DNA of 37,039 nucleotides from JADJMO01 sp016794445 (GTDB lineage Bacteria > Myxococcota_A > Polyangia > Polyangiales > JADJMO01), in NCBI GenBank assembly GCA_016794445.1, contig JAEUKC010000461.1, positions 1-37,039 on the forward strand. The letters run 5' to 3'. The position numbers and the translations under genes are program-made. Positions 8,195 through 16,933 of this stretch are shown in pieces. The notes under the pieces were generated by a model. That model had not been told where the DNA came from and did no database searches. It saw only the letters and a list, made by a program, of their open reading frames with translations. Numbering within the stretch: position 1 is the first letter of the stretch; each line of letters starts with the position of its first letter.

Positions 8195-9571
8195 TCAGAA
8201 CTCGGTGAACGACTCGTCGCCGGTGGCCAGCATGAGCGACGAGGTGGCGACGTCGAGATCCATGATGGCCACGAGGTGGTTGTAGCGGTTGGTGAGGAAC
8301 GCCCGCAGCGGCTCCACCAGATCCTTGTCCTCCTTGGTGCCGACCGAGATCGCCGCGCTGACGCCGGAGACCCACTTCTTGGCGAGCTTCTCGGCCTCGC
8401 CGTAGGCCTTGTCGCGCGCCATGGCGTCCTTGCACTGGCCGTACGCCGTCTCGACCTCGACGCCGACGCCGCCGAGCGCGTAGGTCTGGAGGTCTTGCAC
8501 CTCGGCGAGCTGCGCCTTCGCGTAGTCGAGGCGGGCGACGCCGGGCAAGAGGTCGAGGTTCCAGCGGAACACGAGGCCCGCGCTGTAGTAGAGATAGTTG
8601 CCGCCGGGGCTGGTGAAGGCGTTGGTCTGGATGGTGACCGAGGGCGCCATGCTGTAGCCGAAGCTGAGGCCGAGCCCGATGTCGGGGAACAGCCGGGCCT
8701 TCGCGTAGTCGACGAGCGCAGTGCGCGCTTTGATGCCGGCGCCAGCCTGCTTGAGCTCGGGGCGGTGCAGGCGCGCCGAGTTGAGGTAGACGAGCACGTC
8801 GGAGAGGGGCTTCTTGGGGCCGGCGATCGGCTCCTCGGGGATCTCGAGCGGCTTCGGCGCCTCGATGCCGGTGAAGAAGCGCAGCGCCGCGGTGGCCTGG
8901 CGCTCGCCCTTCTCGACCTCGCCGTAGCGGCCCTGGATCTCCATCAGGTAGGTCTTCATGCGGAGCAGATCGCCGTCGTCGGTGTCGGGGTTCTCCTCGG
9001 CGTGCTTGATCGCGTCGACCAGCTTGCCCTTGGCGAGGTCGAGCAGGTAGCGCGCGTCGTGGGCGAGCTGCAGGCCGAAGAAGGCTCGCCGCAGGTCGTG
9101 GTGCAGCAGGTTCTTGGTGCGCTCGACGTCGGCGAGCGCGACGTCGACCTGGGCCTTCGCGGCCTCTTGCGACGCGGAGATCTTGCCGAAGGTCCACAGC
9201 GGCACGACGCCGTCGATGGTGACGCGGGCCGCGACGTTGCCGGTGGTGTTGAGGTTCACGATGCCCGTCGGCGAGTAGATCGCGTTGCCCTTCACCTCGG
9301 GCACGTAGGCGACGCCACCGCTGACCGAGAATTGCGACCACGGGATCCACTTGATCTCGTCGAGCTGGGCGTGCGCGGCGACCACCCGGTCCTTGGCCAT
9401 CTTGATCTGCGGCGCGCGGTCGTCCGCGAGCTTGAGCGCCGCGCCGAGGGTGAGGACCTGCACCTTGGGGGGCGCGGGCTGGGACTCCGCGACCGTGGGC
9501 ATGGCATCGGCGTGGGCGACCAGGGGGCCCACCAGCATCGTGAGCGACAAGAGCAAAGGGCCGCCTCGCAT
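8195..9571 (-). CDS. TolC-family outer-membrane efflux protein
   Basis: Starting at ATG 9571, the 458-residue product opens with a signal peptide (MRGGPLLLSLTMLVGPLVAHADA). This start is preferred to the one at 9634, which would bury the signal. The mature part has the duplicated OEP layout of long coiled helices alternating with short beta segments: GAALKLADDRAPQIKMAKDRVVAAHAQLDEIKW with IPWSQFSVSGGVAY, then LNSARLHRPELKQAGAGIKARTALVDYAKARLFPDIGLGLSFGYS. It probably forms a trimeric outer-membrane channel for a tripartite exporter, yet no inner-membrane pump or adaptor lies nearby. It is 70 bp downstream of the VWA gene and 4 bp upstream of ybeY. Confidence 0.85.
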   Translation of the reverse strand: MRGGPLLLSLTMLVGPLVAHADAMPTVAESQPAPPKVQVLTLGAALKLADDRAPQIKMAKDRVVAAHAQLDEIKWIPWSQFSVSGGVAYVPEVKGNAIYSPTGIVNLNTTGNVAARVTIDGVVPLWTFGKISASQEAAKAQVDVALADVERTKNLLHHDLRRAFFGLQLAHDARYLLDLAKGKLVDAIKHAEENPDTDDGDLLRMKTYLMEIQGRYGEVEKGERQATAALRFFTGIEAPKPLEIPEEPIAGPKKPLSDVLVYLNSARLHRPELKQAGAGIKARTALVDYAKARLFPDIGLGLSFGYSMAPSVTIQTNAFTSPGGNYLYYSAGLVFRWNLDLLPGVARLDYAKAQLAEVQDLQTYALGGVGVEVETAYGQCKDAMARDKAYGEAEKLAKKWVSGVSAAISVGTKEDKDLVEPLRAFLTNRYNHLVAIMDLDVATSSLMLATGDESFTEF

Positions 9572-9641
9572 GGCGATTCGCGTACCACAGGGCACCGGCA
9601 CGCACCATGGATGGCGCGGCAGGATGGCCAACACGGGACGG

Positions 9642-11738
9642 TCAGGTCTCGGCGGCGGGCTCGGGGGGCGGCGAGAAGAGCCGGCGGACGCGGATCAACA
9701 GCTCGATGGCGGCGAGCAGGCACACCAGGGCGGCGAGAGTGGGCGAGAGTTCCTGGGTCGTGCGCTGCATGCCGCTGGTCTGCCCCGCGGCCGCCGCCGG
9801 GGCGAGGGGACGGGGGCGGAGATCCACCTCCGCTTCGACCGGCATCACGGCGCGGACGTCGCGGAACGGCGACGCCCCCTTGGGCGACACCGTGACGAGG
9901 TACGCGCCGAGCCGGTGCGGTCGGACCCGCACCGCCGCGGGCTCCAGGGGCAGCGGGGCCAGCGGGTTGCCCTTCGGATCGAGCGGGGCGACCTCGAGGC
10001 CGTCGTCGGGCCCGACGCTGAACGCCGAGCCGATGGTGAGCCGGACGCCGGCGCCGCGGTCGGCCGCGCGATCGGCGAAAGCCCCGACGAACGCGAGGAA
10101 CGCGGGCCGCAGGGGCAGGTCGCTCGCATCGGGAGACAGCGGCAGGGTGAGGAGCCACACCTCACCCTGACCGTGCTTGCGGACGACGAGGAGCGGCGCG
10201 CCGTCGGAGAACTTGGCGCGCACCTCGCCGGACTTCAGGTCGTCGGCGGAGAGGGTGACCCGCACCTTGGCCTCGAGCGAGACGGGGGGCTCGGCGCCAT
10301 CGCCGAAGGGGCCGGCGAGGCTCGGGTCGACACCGATCTTGGGGTCGATGGCCTGCGTGTGCAGGGGGCGCGTGAGGAACGGCTCGAACGACGCGCCGAG
10401 CGCGGGCGCGACCGCCCGGGCGCCGAGCGAGAGGAGCAACACTCCACCGCGCTCGACCCAGTGGGCGAGGGCGGTGCGTGCCTCCGGGCCGAGGCCCGCG
10501 AGGTCGTCGAGGGAGAGCCCGGACAGGGGGGCGAGATCGAGGTCGCGCTCGGGTGCGCTCGGCAACGGTCGGGCGGAGACCTTGCCTTGCTCCACCGCTT
10601 CGAGCGCGCGTTCGAGCACCGGAGCACCTCCGGTCGCGACGACCTGATCGAGCGCGCCGCCCTCGCCGACCACGATCCCGATCACCGGCATGGTCGCGCT
10701 GCCGAGGACCGGGGTCTCGTCGTCCGCGACGATCGCGTCGGGCTTGCCCGACAGGCGCGCGATCGCGCCCGGGTGCCCGGCCACCGGGTCGAGCGAAGGG
10801 AGCAGCTTGCGATCGACGGGGACCACCACCTCGAAGGGGCCCTTGGGGATCTGCAGCGGGAGCGCGAGGCTGCCGGCCTTGGTGTCGGTGCCGAAGGCGA
10901 CGATGTCGACGTTGCGCGAAGGCCCGACGACGTCGGGTGTGGCGCACACGAGGCGCACGCGCACCGCCTCCCCCGTGCCCTCGGGCGAGGCCGCGAGCAA
11001 CCCGCAGTCGGCCTGGCCCTGCGGCGGCGCGCGGGTGAGCGCGTCGAGGGGGAACTCGAGGCGCAGCGCCGGATCGCCGAGGGCGAGCGGGGCGTCCTTG
11101 CCGTCGGAGAGGTCGGAGAGGAGGACGACGCGGCGGTCGGGCTGCGGGAGCTTGGACAGCGCCGAGGACGCGAGCGCGAGGGCGCCGTCGAGATCGGTGC
11201 CGCGGTGGCTCGCGCCGTCGCGCGCGATGGCCTCGAGGGTCGCGCGGATGGCGCCGCGCTCCTGGGTCGGGGCGAGCACCACGCGGGCGGGAGCGCTCGC
11301 GATCACGATGGTGACGGCGTCTCCCGACCGGAGCGATGACTCGATCTCGCGGGCGGCGACCATGGCGAGCTCGAAGCGGGTCCTGGCGCCCGCGCGGCGC
11401 ACGTCGGCGGGCAGCTCGGCGTTCATGGACATCGAGTCGTCGAGCACGATCGCGAGGGCCACCGAGGCGCCTCCACGCCGGTCGAGGGAGACCCGCGTGC
11501 AGCGCACGAGAGGCGAGGCCGCCACGAAGGCGAGCGCCGCGATGGCGAGCACCCGCAGGGCGAGCAGCGAGCGATCCTCGAGGTTGGCTCGCCGACGCGC
11601 GAGGGGTGGGGCGGTGGGCACGAGCCGGGCGGCGGGGAAGTCGCGCTCCTCGGGGCGCCGCCTGCGCAGGAGGTGCGCGACGAGAGGCCCCGCGACCAGC
11701 GCGAGGAGCAAGAGGCCGAGCGGCGCGAGGAAGCTCAT
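9642..11738 (-). CDS. BatA-like membrane protein with VWA domain
   Basis: The 698-residue product has an N-terminal membrane hairpin of the BatA type (FLAPLGLLLLALVAGPLVAHLLRRRRPEERDFPAA, then a second helix about 57-76). A VWA domain follows with MIDAS motif DDSMS (100-104) and GTDLDGAL as the second metal-binding block. A long beta-rich region (about 270-650) contains a ThuA/GATase-like stretch (GVLLLSLGARAVAPALG...). A C-terminal helix (LAALVCLLAAIELLIRVRRLF) ends in a Pro-rich tail. Most of the protein would lie in the periplasm. ATG 11738 overlaps the stop of the DUF58 gene (ATGA), so the two are translationally coupled. Bat/DUF58 proteins usually work with a MoxR ATPase in envelope or stress functions; none is encoded here. 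Confidence 0.86.
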   Translation of the reverse strand: MSFLAPLGLLLLALVAGPLVAHLLRRRRPEERDFPAARLVPTAPPLARRRANLEDRSLLALRVLAIAALAFVAASPLVRCTRVSLDRRGGASVALAIVLDDSMSMNAELPADVRRAGARTRFELAMVAAREIESSLRSGDAVTIVIASAPARVVLAPTQERGAIRATLEAIARDGASHRGTDLDGALALASSALSKLPQPDRRVVLLSDLSDGKDAPLALGDPALRLEFPLDALTRAPPQGQADCGLLAASPEGTGEAVRVRLVCATPDVVGPSRNVDIVAFGTDTKAGSLALPLQIPKGPFEVVVPVDRKLLPSLDPVAGHPGAIARLSGKPDAIVADDETPVLGSATMPVIGIVVGEGGALDQVVATGGAPVLERALEAVEQGKVSARPLPSAPERDLDLAPLSGLSLDDLAGLGPEARTALAHWVERGGVLLLSLGARAVAPALGASFEPFLTRPLHTQAIDPKIGVDPSLAGPFGDGAEPPVSLEAKVRVTLSADDLKSGEVRAKFSDGAPLLVVRKHGQGEVWLLTLPLSPDASDLPLRPAFLAFVGAFADRAADRGAGVRLTIGSAFSVGPDDGLEVAPLDPKGNPLAPLPLEPAAVRVRPHRLGAYLVTVSPKGASPFRDVRAVMPVEAEVDLRPRPLAPAAAAGQTSGMQRTTQELSPTLAALVCLLAAIELLIRVRRLFSPPPEPAAET

Positions 11739-12703
11739 GCCTTCTTCGGATTCTCCGCCGTCGCGGGGGAGGCGATCGCGCGGAAGACGTTGCGCGTGAC
11801 CTCGATGGGATCGTCGGTGGTGACGGCGCGGAGGAGCGCGCCGCCGTGGCGGGCGGCCGCCCCGCGGAATACCTCGGTGCGGGCCTCGAGGGCGCGCAGA
11901 TAGGCGTCGCGCACGGTGGGGCCGTCCGTCTGCACGACGCGCTGCTCGCCGGCGGCACCCTCCATCGCCCGCAGCACCACCGGCCCCTCGAACGGGAAGG
12001 AGACCTCTTCGGGGTCGAGGATCTGGACGAGGACGACCGCGCGACCGCGCGTACCGAGCGCGGAGAGCGAGCTCTCGGCGCCCTCCGGGAGGTCGAGGAA
12101 ATCGGAGAGGATCACGATGGCGCTGCCGCGCCGCGCGCCGCGCACCGCCACCTCGAGCGCGGCGTCGAGCAGGTCGGGCGACGAGCGCGCGTCGCCCTCG
12201 GCGCCGAGCGACTCGAGGCTGCCGAGGACGCGCTCGAAGGTCTCCGACGCGGCGGAGGGCGGCACCCTTCGGCTGCCCGAACCCCCGAGGAGATCGAGGC
12301 CGACCGGGTCGTGTCCACGCAGCGCGACCCGCGCGAGCGCCGCGGCGATCAGCGCGCCGTAGGCCAGCTTGGAGGCCGGTGCACCCTTGCTGCGGAACGC
12401 CATGGAGAGGGTCGCGTCGAGCACCACACGCAGGGCGCGCTCGGTCTCGGTCTCGAAGTGCCGCACGACGATGCGCTCGTGCCGCATCGAGGCGCGCGGA
12501 TCGACGAACCGCAGCTCGTCGCCCGGCACGTACACGCGGTGTCCCGCGAACTCGACCCCCGCGCCGCGACGGGCGCTGCGGTGCGGACCGGCGAACAGGC
12601 CGTCGGCGACCTGGATCGCGCGCAGGCGGAGCGGGGCGAGCTCGCCCCAGTCGATGGCTCTGCGGAGCGGGAGGCCGCGGACTTCGTTCTCGGGGCGGGC
12701 CAT
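11735..12703 (-). CDS. DUF58 domain protein (VWA-like fold)
   Basis: The 322-residue protein contains the DUF58 signature FAGHRVYVPGDELRFVDPRASMRHERIVVRHFETETERALRV (about residues 52-93). It then enters a VWA-like fold whose metal site reads DATLS rather than the usual DxSxS. A central VILSDFLDLP strand-turn fits the same fold. DUF58 proteins normally lie between a MoxR AAA+ ATPase and membrane VWA proteins. Here the downstream partner is the overlapping VWA gene (4-base overlap), but the upstream neighbour, 18 bp away, is a protein kinase. No transmembrane helix is seen, so it is probably cytoplasmic. No clear Shine-Dalgarno precedes the ATG, which suggests coupling to the kinase gene. Confidence 0.86.
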   Translation of the reverse strand: MARPENEVRGLPLRRAIDWGELAPLRLRAIQVADGLFAGPHRSARRGAGVEFAGHRVYVPGDELRFVDPRASMRHERIVVRHFETETERALRVVLDATLSMAFRSKGAPASKLAYGALIAAALARVALRGHDPVGLDLLGGSGSRRVPPSAASETFERVLGSLESLGAEGDARSSPDLLDAALEVAVRGARRGSAIVILSDFLDLPEGAESSLSALGTRGRAVVLVQILDPEEVSFPFEGPVVLRAMEGAAGEQRVVQTDGPTVRDAYLRALEARTEVFRGAAARHGGALLRAVTTDDPIEVTRNVFRAIASPATAENPKKA

Positions 12704-12721
12704 CAGGGAAAGGGCGAAGAG

Positions 12722-14836
12722 TCAGGGACGGGTGGGCGGCGCCAGCGAGCCGATCGCGAAGCGCTCCGTCCGTCCCTCTAGCACCGCGCCGTCGACGGTG
12801 GCGGCGAAGACCGATCCCCCCGTCGCGGAGAGCCCGACGACGGGCACGAGCCAGTCGAAGTTGTGGACCGACTCCCACTTGGGGGTGCCACCGCCGAGCA
12901 TCCGCTTGAGGATGCGCCCCTGGGCCGCCGCCCAGGCGATGCCCGCGGGATCGATGGCCACCGCCGAGATGTCGCGGGTGGTCGTGCAGGCCTCGAGCTC
13001 GATGCCGATCTCGTCGCCGTCGCTGCGGATCGCCACGACGACCCCACCAGGGCCGACGGCGTAGGCGATGCCGCGCGTGCCCGCCTGCGGCGCGCTGCTG
13101 CGGCCCTCGCCGTCGATGTCGCTCGCGACGGCGAGCAGCGGGCGCGGGCTCGGCGCGAGGAACGGGCTGATGCGGTGCTGCGCGGCGTCGTAGACCGAGA
13201 TGTAGGCCTGGCCGTTGGTGGCGCGGCCCACGAGCACCCAGCGGGTCTCGTCGAGCTGACCGATGCCGTTGACCGCGGACGCGCCCGGGATCATGAGGGT
13301 CGTGCGCCAGCGACGCTGCTCGGCCACGTACAGCGCCGGCGCGCCGGCGATCGAGCCCGCGAGGAGCAGCATCCCGTCGAGCGTGCCCGCCGCGCGATCG
13401 AACACCAGCGACGGGTCGCCGGCCGCGGAAATCTCGGTCCAGCCCTGCTCGGACAGCTCGAGCAGGAGGCCTCCCTGGCCGCCGACGACGAAGCGACCGG
13501 CGGCGGCGCGGAGCGCGAAGTGCAGGCCGTTCTGCGGGGTGCCGACCGGCGCCGAGACCGGGTGCCAGCGCTGCCCGTCCCAGTACGCGAGCCCGCCGCC
13601 GCCGACGCCGCCCGCGCCCGCGGGGCCGACCCCGAGCGCGCGACCATCGGGCTCCCAGGCGATCGCGCGGAGGACGCGGTCGTCGCCGGTGCGGTGGCGC
13701 GTGGTCCAGCTGGTGCGGCCCGCGGCCTCGAGCATCACCGTGCGCAGCCGCTCGCGGGTGGCCGAGCGACGACCACGCGCCGCCTGCGGCGAGGTGACCG
13801 AGCGCAGCGGGCCCTCGATCGCGCCGAACAGCGCCCGGGCGTTCGGGAAGCGCAGGTCGGGTCGCACGGCGGTGGCCTTGCGGATCACCGCGTCGAGCGC
13901 GGCGACGACGTGCGGGTTGCGCTGGAGCTCGGGGTGCAGCCGCGGGGCGTCCTTGAGGTTCGGCCGCGGGTCGGGGCCGTCGTCCTTGCGCAGGGCGAGC
14001 TGCGCGAACTGGATGCGGCGGAAGTACTCGTCCGCGGCGAGGATCCGGTAGAGGAGGACGCCGAGCGCGAACACGTCGGTGGCCTGGGTGGGCGGGGCCT
14101 GCAGGAGCCCGAGCTGCTCGGGCGCCGCGTAGCCGATGGTGCCGACCGGCTGCGGACCGAAGGTGACCTCGAGCCCCTGCGCCCGCGCGACGCCGAAATC
14201 GGTGATCTTGGCGACCTCGGTCTCGGCGAACCCACAGAGCAGGACGTTGTCGGGTTTGATGTCGCGGTGGATGAGCCCGAGCTCGTGGATGAAGTTGAGG
14301 CCCTCGACGATGCACGCCATCGTGCGCAGGACGCGCTCCGGATCGAAGCCGACGCCCGTGGCCTCGACGGAGCGCGTGAGGCGCTCGGTGAGGGTGGTGC
14401 CCTCCGGGCCGCCGTTGACGAACTCGGCCGCGATCCAAGGCAGCACCAGCGGCCGGTCCTTGTAGGTGACGCCGATCTCACCGGAGTCGGTCATGCGCAC
14501 GACGTACGGGCTCGGCGGGACGCGGCTGTTGATCTTCTGCATCGCGCCCTCCTCCTTCTTGCGCGACACCTCGGCGATCTCGGGGGCGCGCAGCAGGAGG
14601 AGCGGGCGGAACACCTTGACCACGTGCGGCGACTCGCCGTCGAGCGTCTGCCGCGTGGCCATGAACGCGACGCCGGTGCCGCCCTCGCCGAGCTGGTGCT
14701 CGATGCGGTAGCGCACGCCGCGTGAGGAGGGCTGGCCGTGCAGGCTCTGCCCGCCGTCGGCAGGACCACGGACGTCGAGACTGGCGCCGACGAGCGATCG
14801 GAGATCGTCGTCGACCCGGATCGGCCCCTCGGTCAC
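12722..14836 (-). CDS. Cytoplasmic Ser/Thr protein kinase with C-terminal beta-propeller-like region
   Basis: The 704-residue kinase has a divergent glycine loop LGEGGTGVAF (49-58), ATP Lys in VVKVF (K74), HRDIKPDN (190-197), DFG (213-215) and APEQ (239-242). The kinase domain ends near 345. Residues about 380-700 form repeated short blocks with Gly and Trp turns (AIAWEPDGRALGVG, LAYWDGQRWHPV, GQGGLLLELSEQGWTEI, AVAIDPAGIAWAAAQGRI), as expected for a beta-propeller binding or sensor domain. No membrane helix is visible between the halves, unlike the other two kinases here. The stop is 18 bp before the DUF58 start, so kinase, DUF58 and VWA genes probably form one operon. Start ATG 14836 faces metG across an 87-bp divergent promoter region. 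Confidence 0.9.
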   Translation of the reverse strand: MTEGPIRVDDDLRSLVGASLDVRGPADGGQSLHGQPSSRGVRYRIEHQLGEGGTGVAFMATRQTLDGESPHVVKVFRPLLLLRAPEIAEVSRKKEEGAMQKINSRVPPSPYVVRMTDSGEIGVTYKDRPLVLPWIAAEFVNGGPEGTTLTERLTRSVEATGVGFDPERVLRTMACIVEGLNFIHELGLIHRDIKPDNVLLCGFAETEVAKITDFGVARAQGLEVTFGPQPVGTIGYAAPEQLGLLQAPPTQATDVFALGVLLYRILAADEYFRRIQFAQLALRKDDGPDPRPNLKDAPRLHPELQRNPHVVAALDAVIRKATAVRPDLRFPNARALFGAIEGPLRSVTSPQAARGRRSATRERLRTVMLEAAGRTSWTTRHRTGDDRVLRAIAWEPDGRALGVGPAGAGGVGGGGLAYWDGQRWHPVSAPVGTPQNGLHFALRAAAGRFVVGGQGGLLLELSEQGWTEISAAGDPSLVFDRAAGTLDGMLLLAGSIAGAPALYVAEQRRWRTTLMIPGASAVNGIGQLDETRWVLVGRATNGQAYISVYDAAQHRISPFLAPSPRPLLAVASDIDGEGRSSAPQAGTRGIAYAVGPGGVVVAIRSDGDEIGIELEACTTTRDISAVAIDPAGIAWAAAQGRILKRMLGGGTPKWESVHNFDWLVPVVGLSATGGSVFAATVDGAVLEGRTERFAIGSLAPPTRP

Positions 14837-14923
14837 CCGACGACTCTAACATTGTTCCTTCCGGCCCTTGCCGCGAAAAACGGATGCGGCCGGGGCGGCG
14901 CGGCGCTACCCCCCGAGCTTCCG

Positions 14924-16927
14924 ATGGACCGCTTCTACGTCACCACGCCGATCTACTACGTGAACGACGTGCCACACCTCGGCACCGCGTACACGACCAT
15001 CGTCGCCGATGCCCTGGCGCGCTTCCACCGCCTGCGCGGCAGCCAGGTGCGGTTCCTGACCGGCACCGACGAGCACGGCGAGAAGATCGAGCAGCGGGCC
15101 AAGGAGCTCGGCGTCGCGCCGCGCGCGTTCGTCGACGGTGCGAGCCAGAAGTTCCGCGAGGCGTGGCCGCACCTCTCGTGCACGCCCGACGACTTCATCC
15201 GCACGACCGAGGACCGCCACGTGCGCGTGGTGCAAGATCTCTGGCGCAAGTGCCGCGACGCGGGCGCGATCTACGCCGGCACCTACCGCGGGCTCTACTG
15301 CGTCGGCTGCGAGGCCTACTACACCGAGAAGGACCTCGTGGAGCACGAGGGCGCCCAGGTGTGCCCGATCCACCGGACCAAGCCGCAGGTCCTCGAGGAG
15401 CCGACCTATTTCTTCAAGCTCTCCGCGTTCCAGGACCGTCTGCTCGCGTTCTACGAGAAGTACCCCTCGTTCGTCGCCCCGGAGACTCGCCGCAACGAGG
15501 TGATCTCGTTCGTGAAGGGTGGTCTGCAGGACCTGTCGGTCTCGCGCACGAGCTTCTCGTGGGGCATCCCGGTGCCCGACGACGACAAACACGTGATGTA
15601 CGTGTGGTTCGACGCGCTCACCAACTACCTCTCGGCCCTCGGCGAGGAGGGCAGCGCGCTGCGCGACACGTTCTGGCCGCCCGACGTCCACCTGGTCGGC
15701 AAGGACATCCTGCGCTTCCACACCATCTACTGGCCCGCGTTCCTCATGGCGGCGGGCTTCCCCGACGAGCTCCTGCCCAAGAAGGTGTTCGTGCACGGCT
15801 GGCTCACCATCAACGGCCAGAAGATGAGCAAGTCGCTGCGCAACGTGGTCGAGCCGCTCGCCCTCGCGCGCGAGCTCGGCACCGACGTCGTGCGCTTCTA
15901 CCTGCTGCGCGAGATCAACTTCGGGCAGGACGGCGACTTCAGCCACGCGCAGCTCATCGCTCGCTACAACGCCGAGCTCGCCGACTCGCTCGGCAACCTG
16001 CTCAACCGCAACCTCGGCCTCGTGACCAAGCTGCGCGCCGACCAGCCGACGCTCGCCGCCACCGAAAGGGGGCCGCTCGAGGAGAAGCTCGAGGAGGCCG
16101 CACGCACCGCGCTCGCCGGCGCCATCGCCGGCTTCGTCGAGGTCGCGCCGCACAAGGCGATCGAGGCCATCTGGGGCCTCATCCGCGCCGGCAACAAGTA
16201 CGTCGACGAGGCCGCCCCGTGGGCCGAGGCCAAGAAGGGCGAGCACGCCCGGGTCGACACGATCCTCGCGACCACGCTCGAGGCGCTGCGCTGGATCTCG
16301 GTCCTCGTGTGGCCGGTGATGCCCTCGGTCAGCGATCGCATGCGCGCGCAGCTCGGGCTGCCCGCGCTGTCGCCCGCGCAGGGCGCCGACGCGCTCGCGC
16401 TCGCCTGGACGCCCGATCGCCCGACGGCGGGGCTCACGGTCGGACAGCCGATCTTCCCCAAGATCGACGCCGACGGGCAGGCGCGCATCTTCGCGGCGCT
16501 CGGCGTGACCACCGCGCCCGAGGCGCCCGCCGAGGCCCCGAAGGCGGCCGACAAGAAGCCCGAGAAGAAGGGCCGCGCGCCGATCGAGCCGGCCAAGGAA
16601 CTCGCCTACGAGGAGTTCGCCCGCGTGGATCTGCGCGTGGGCACCGTGCTCGCGTGCGAGCGGGTGCCCAAGAGCGACAAGCTCCTCAAGGTGCAGGTCG
16701 ACCTCGGGGAAGAGGCGCCGCGCCAGGTGGTCGCGGGCATCGGCAAGACGTTCGCTCCCGAGGCGCTGGTCGGCAAGCAGGTCGTGGTCGTCGCGAACCT
16801 CGCGCCGGCCAAGCTCATGGGCCTCGAGTCGCGGGGGATGATCCTCGCGGTCCGTGGCGAGAGCGACGGCGACCTCGCGCTGCTCTCGCCCACCGTGGCC
16901 CGCACCGCCGGCGCGCGCGTGTCGTAG
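14924..16927 (+). CDS. metG: Methionyl-tRNA synthetase
   Basis: The 667-residue enzyme charges tRNA-Met. The HIGH-type motif reads HLGT (18-21) and KMSKS is intact (300-304). The zinc knuckle has Cys126, Cys129, Cys147 and His150, a single-knuckle arrangement with His as the last ligand. An Ala/Pro/Lys linker (about 530-555) leads to a fused C-terminal tRNA-binding domain (FARVDLRVGTVLACERVPKSDKLLKVQVDLG), as in dimeric MetRS. ATG 14924 is chosen because MDRFYVTTPIYYVND is the conserved N-terminus; the frame is open upstream but without conservation. A GTG-started kinase gene follows six bases after the stop. Confidence 0.97.
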   Translation: MDRFYVTTPIYYVNDVPHLGTAYTTIVADALARFHRLRGSQVRFLTGTDEHGEKIEQRAKELGVAPRAFVDGASQKFREAWPHLSCTPDDFIRTTEDRHVRVVQDLWRKCRDAGAIYAGTYRGLYCVGCEAYYTEKDLVEHEGAQVCPIHRTKPQVLEEPTYFFKLSAFQDRLLAFYEKYPSFVAPETRRNEVISFVKGGLQDLSVSRTSFSWGIPVPDDDKHVMYVWFDALTNYLSALGEEGSALRDTFWPPDVHLVGKDILRFHTIYWPAFLMAAGFPDELLPKKVFVHGWLTINGQKMSKSLRNVVEPLALARELGTDVVRFYLLREINFGQDGDFSHAQLIARYNAELADSLGNLLNRNLGLVTKLRADQPTLAATERGPLEEKLEEAARTALAGAIAGFVEVAPHKAIEAIWGLIRAGNKYVDEAAPWAEAKKGEHARVDTILATTLEALRWISVLVWPVMPSVSDRMRAQLGLPALSPAQGADALALAWTPDRPTAGLTVGQPIFPKIDADGQARIFAALGVTTAPEAPAEAPKAADKKPEKKGRAPIEPAKELAYEEFARVDLRVGTVLACERVPKSDKLLKVQVDLGEEAPRQVVAGIGKTFAPEALVGKQVVVVANLAPAKLMGLESRGMILAVRGESDGDLALLSPTVARTAGARVS

Positions 16928-16933
16928 GCTGTC

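Noticed and set aside
9642..14438. A single 1598-codon open frame on the minus strand across several genes
   Set aside because: Only its last 698 codons carry the VWA protein's features; the rest is Arg/Pro-rich readthrough antiphase to the DUF58 and kinase genes, an artefact of high GC.
14837..14923. Promoters for the divergent kinase and metG genes
   Set aside because: Only weak -35/-10 look-alikes (for example AACAAT on the minus strand) with poor partners; not enough to call.
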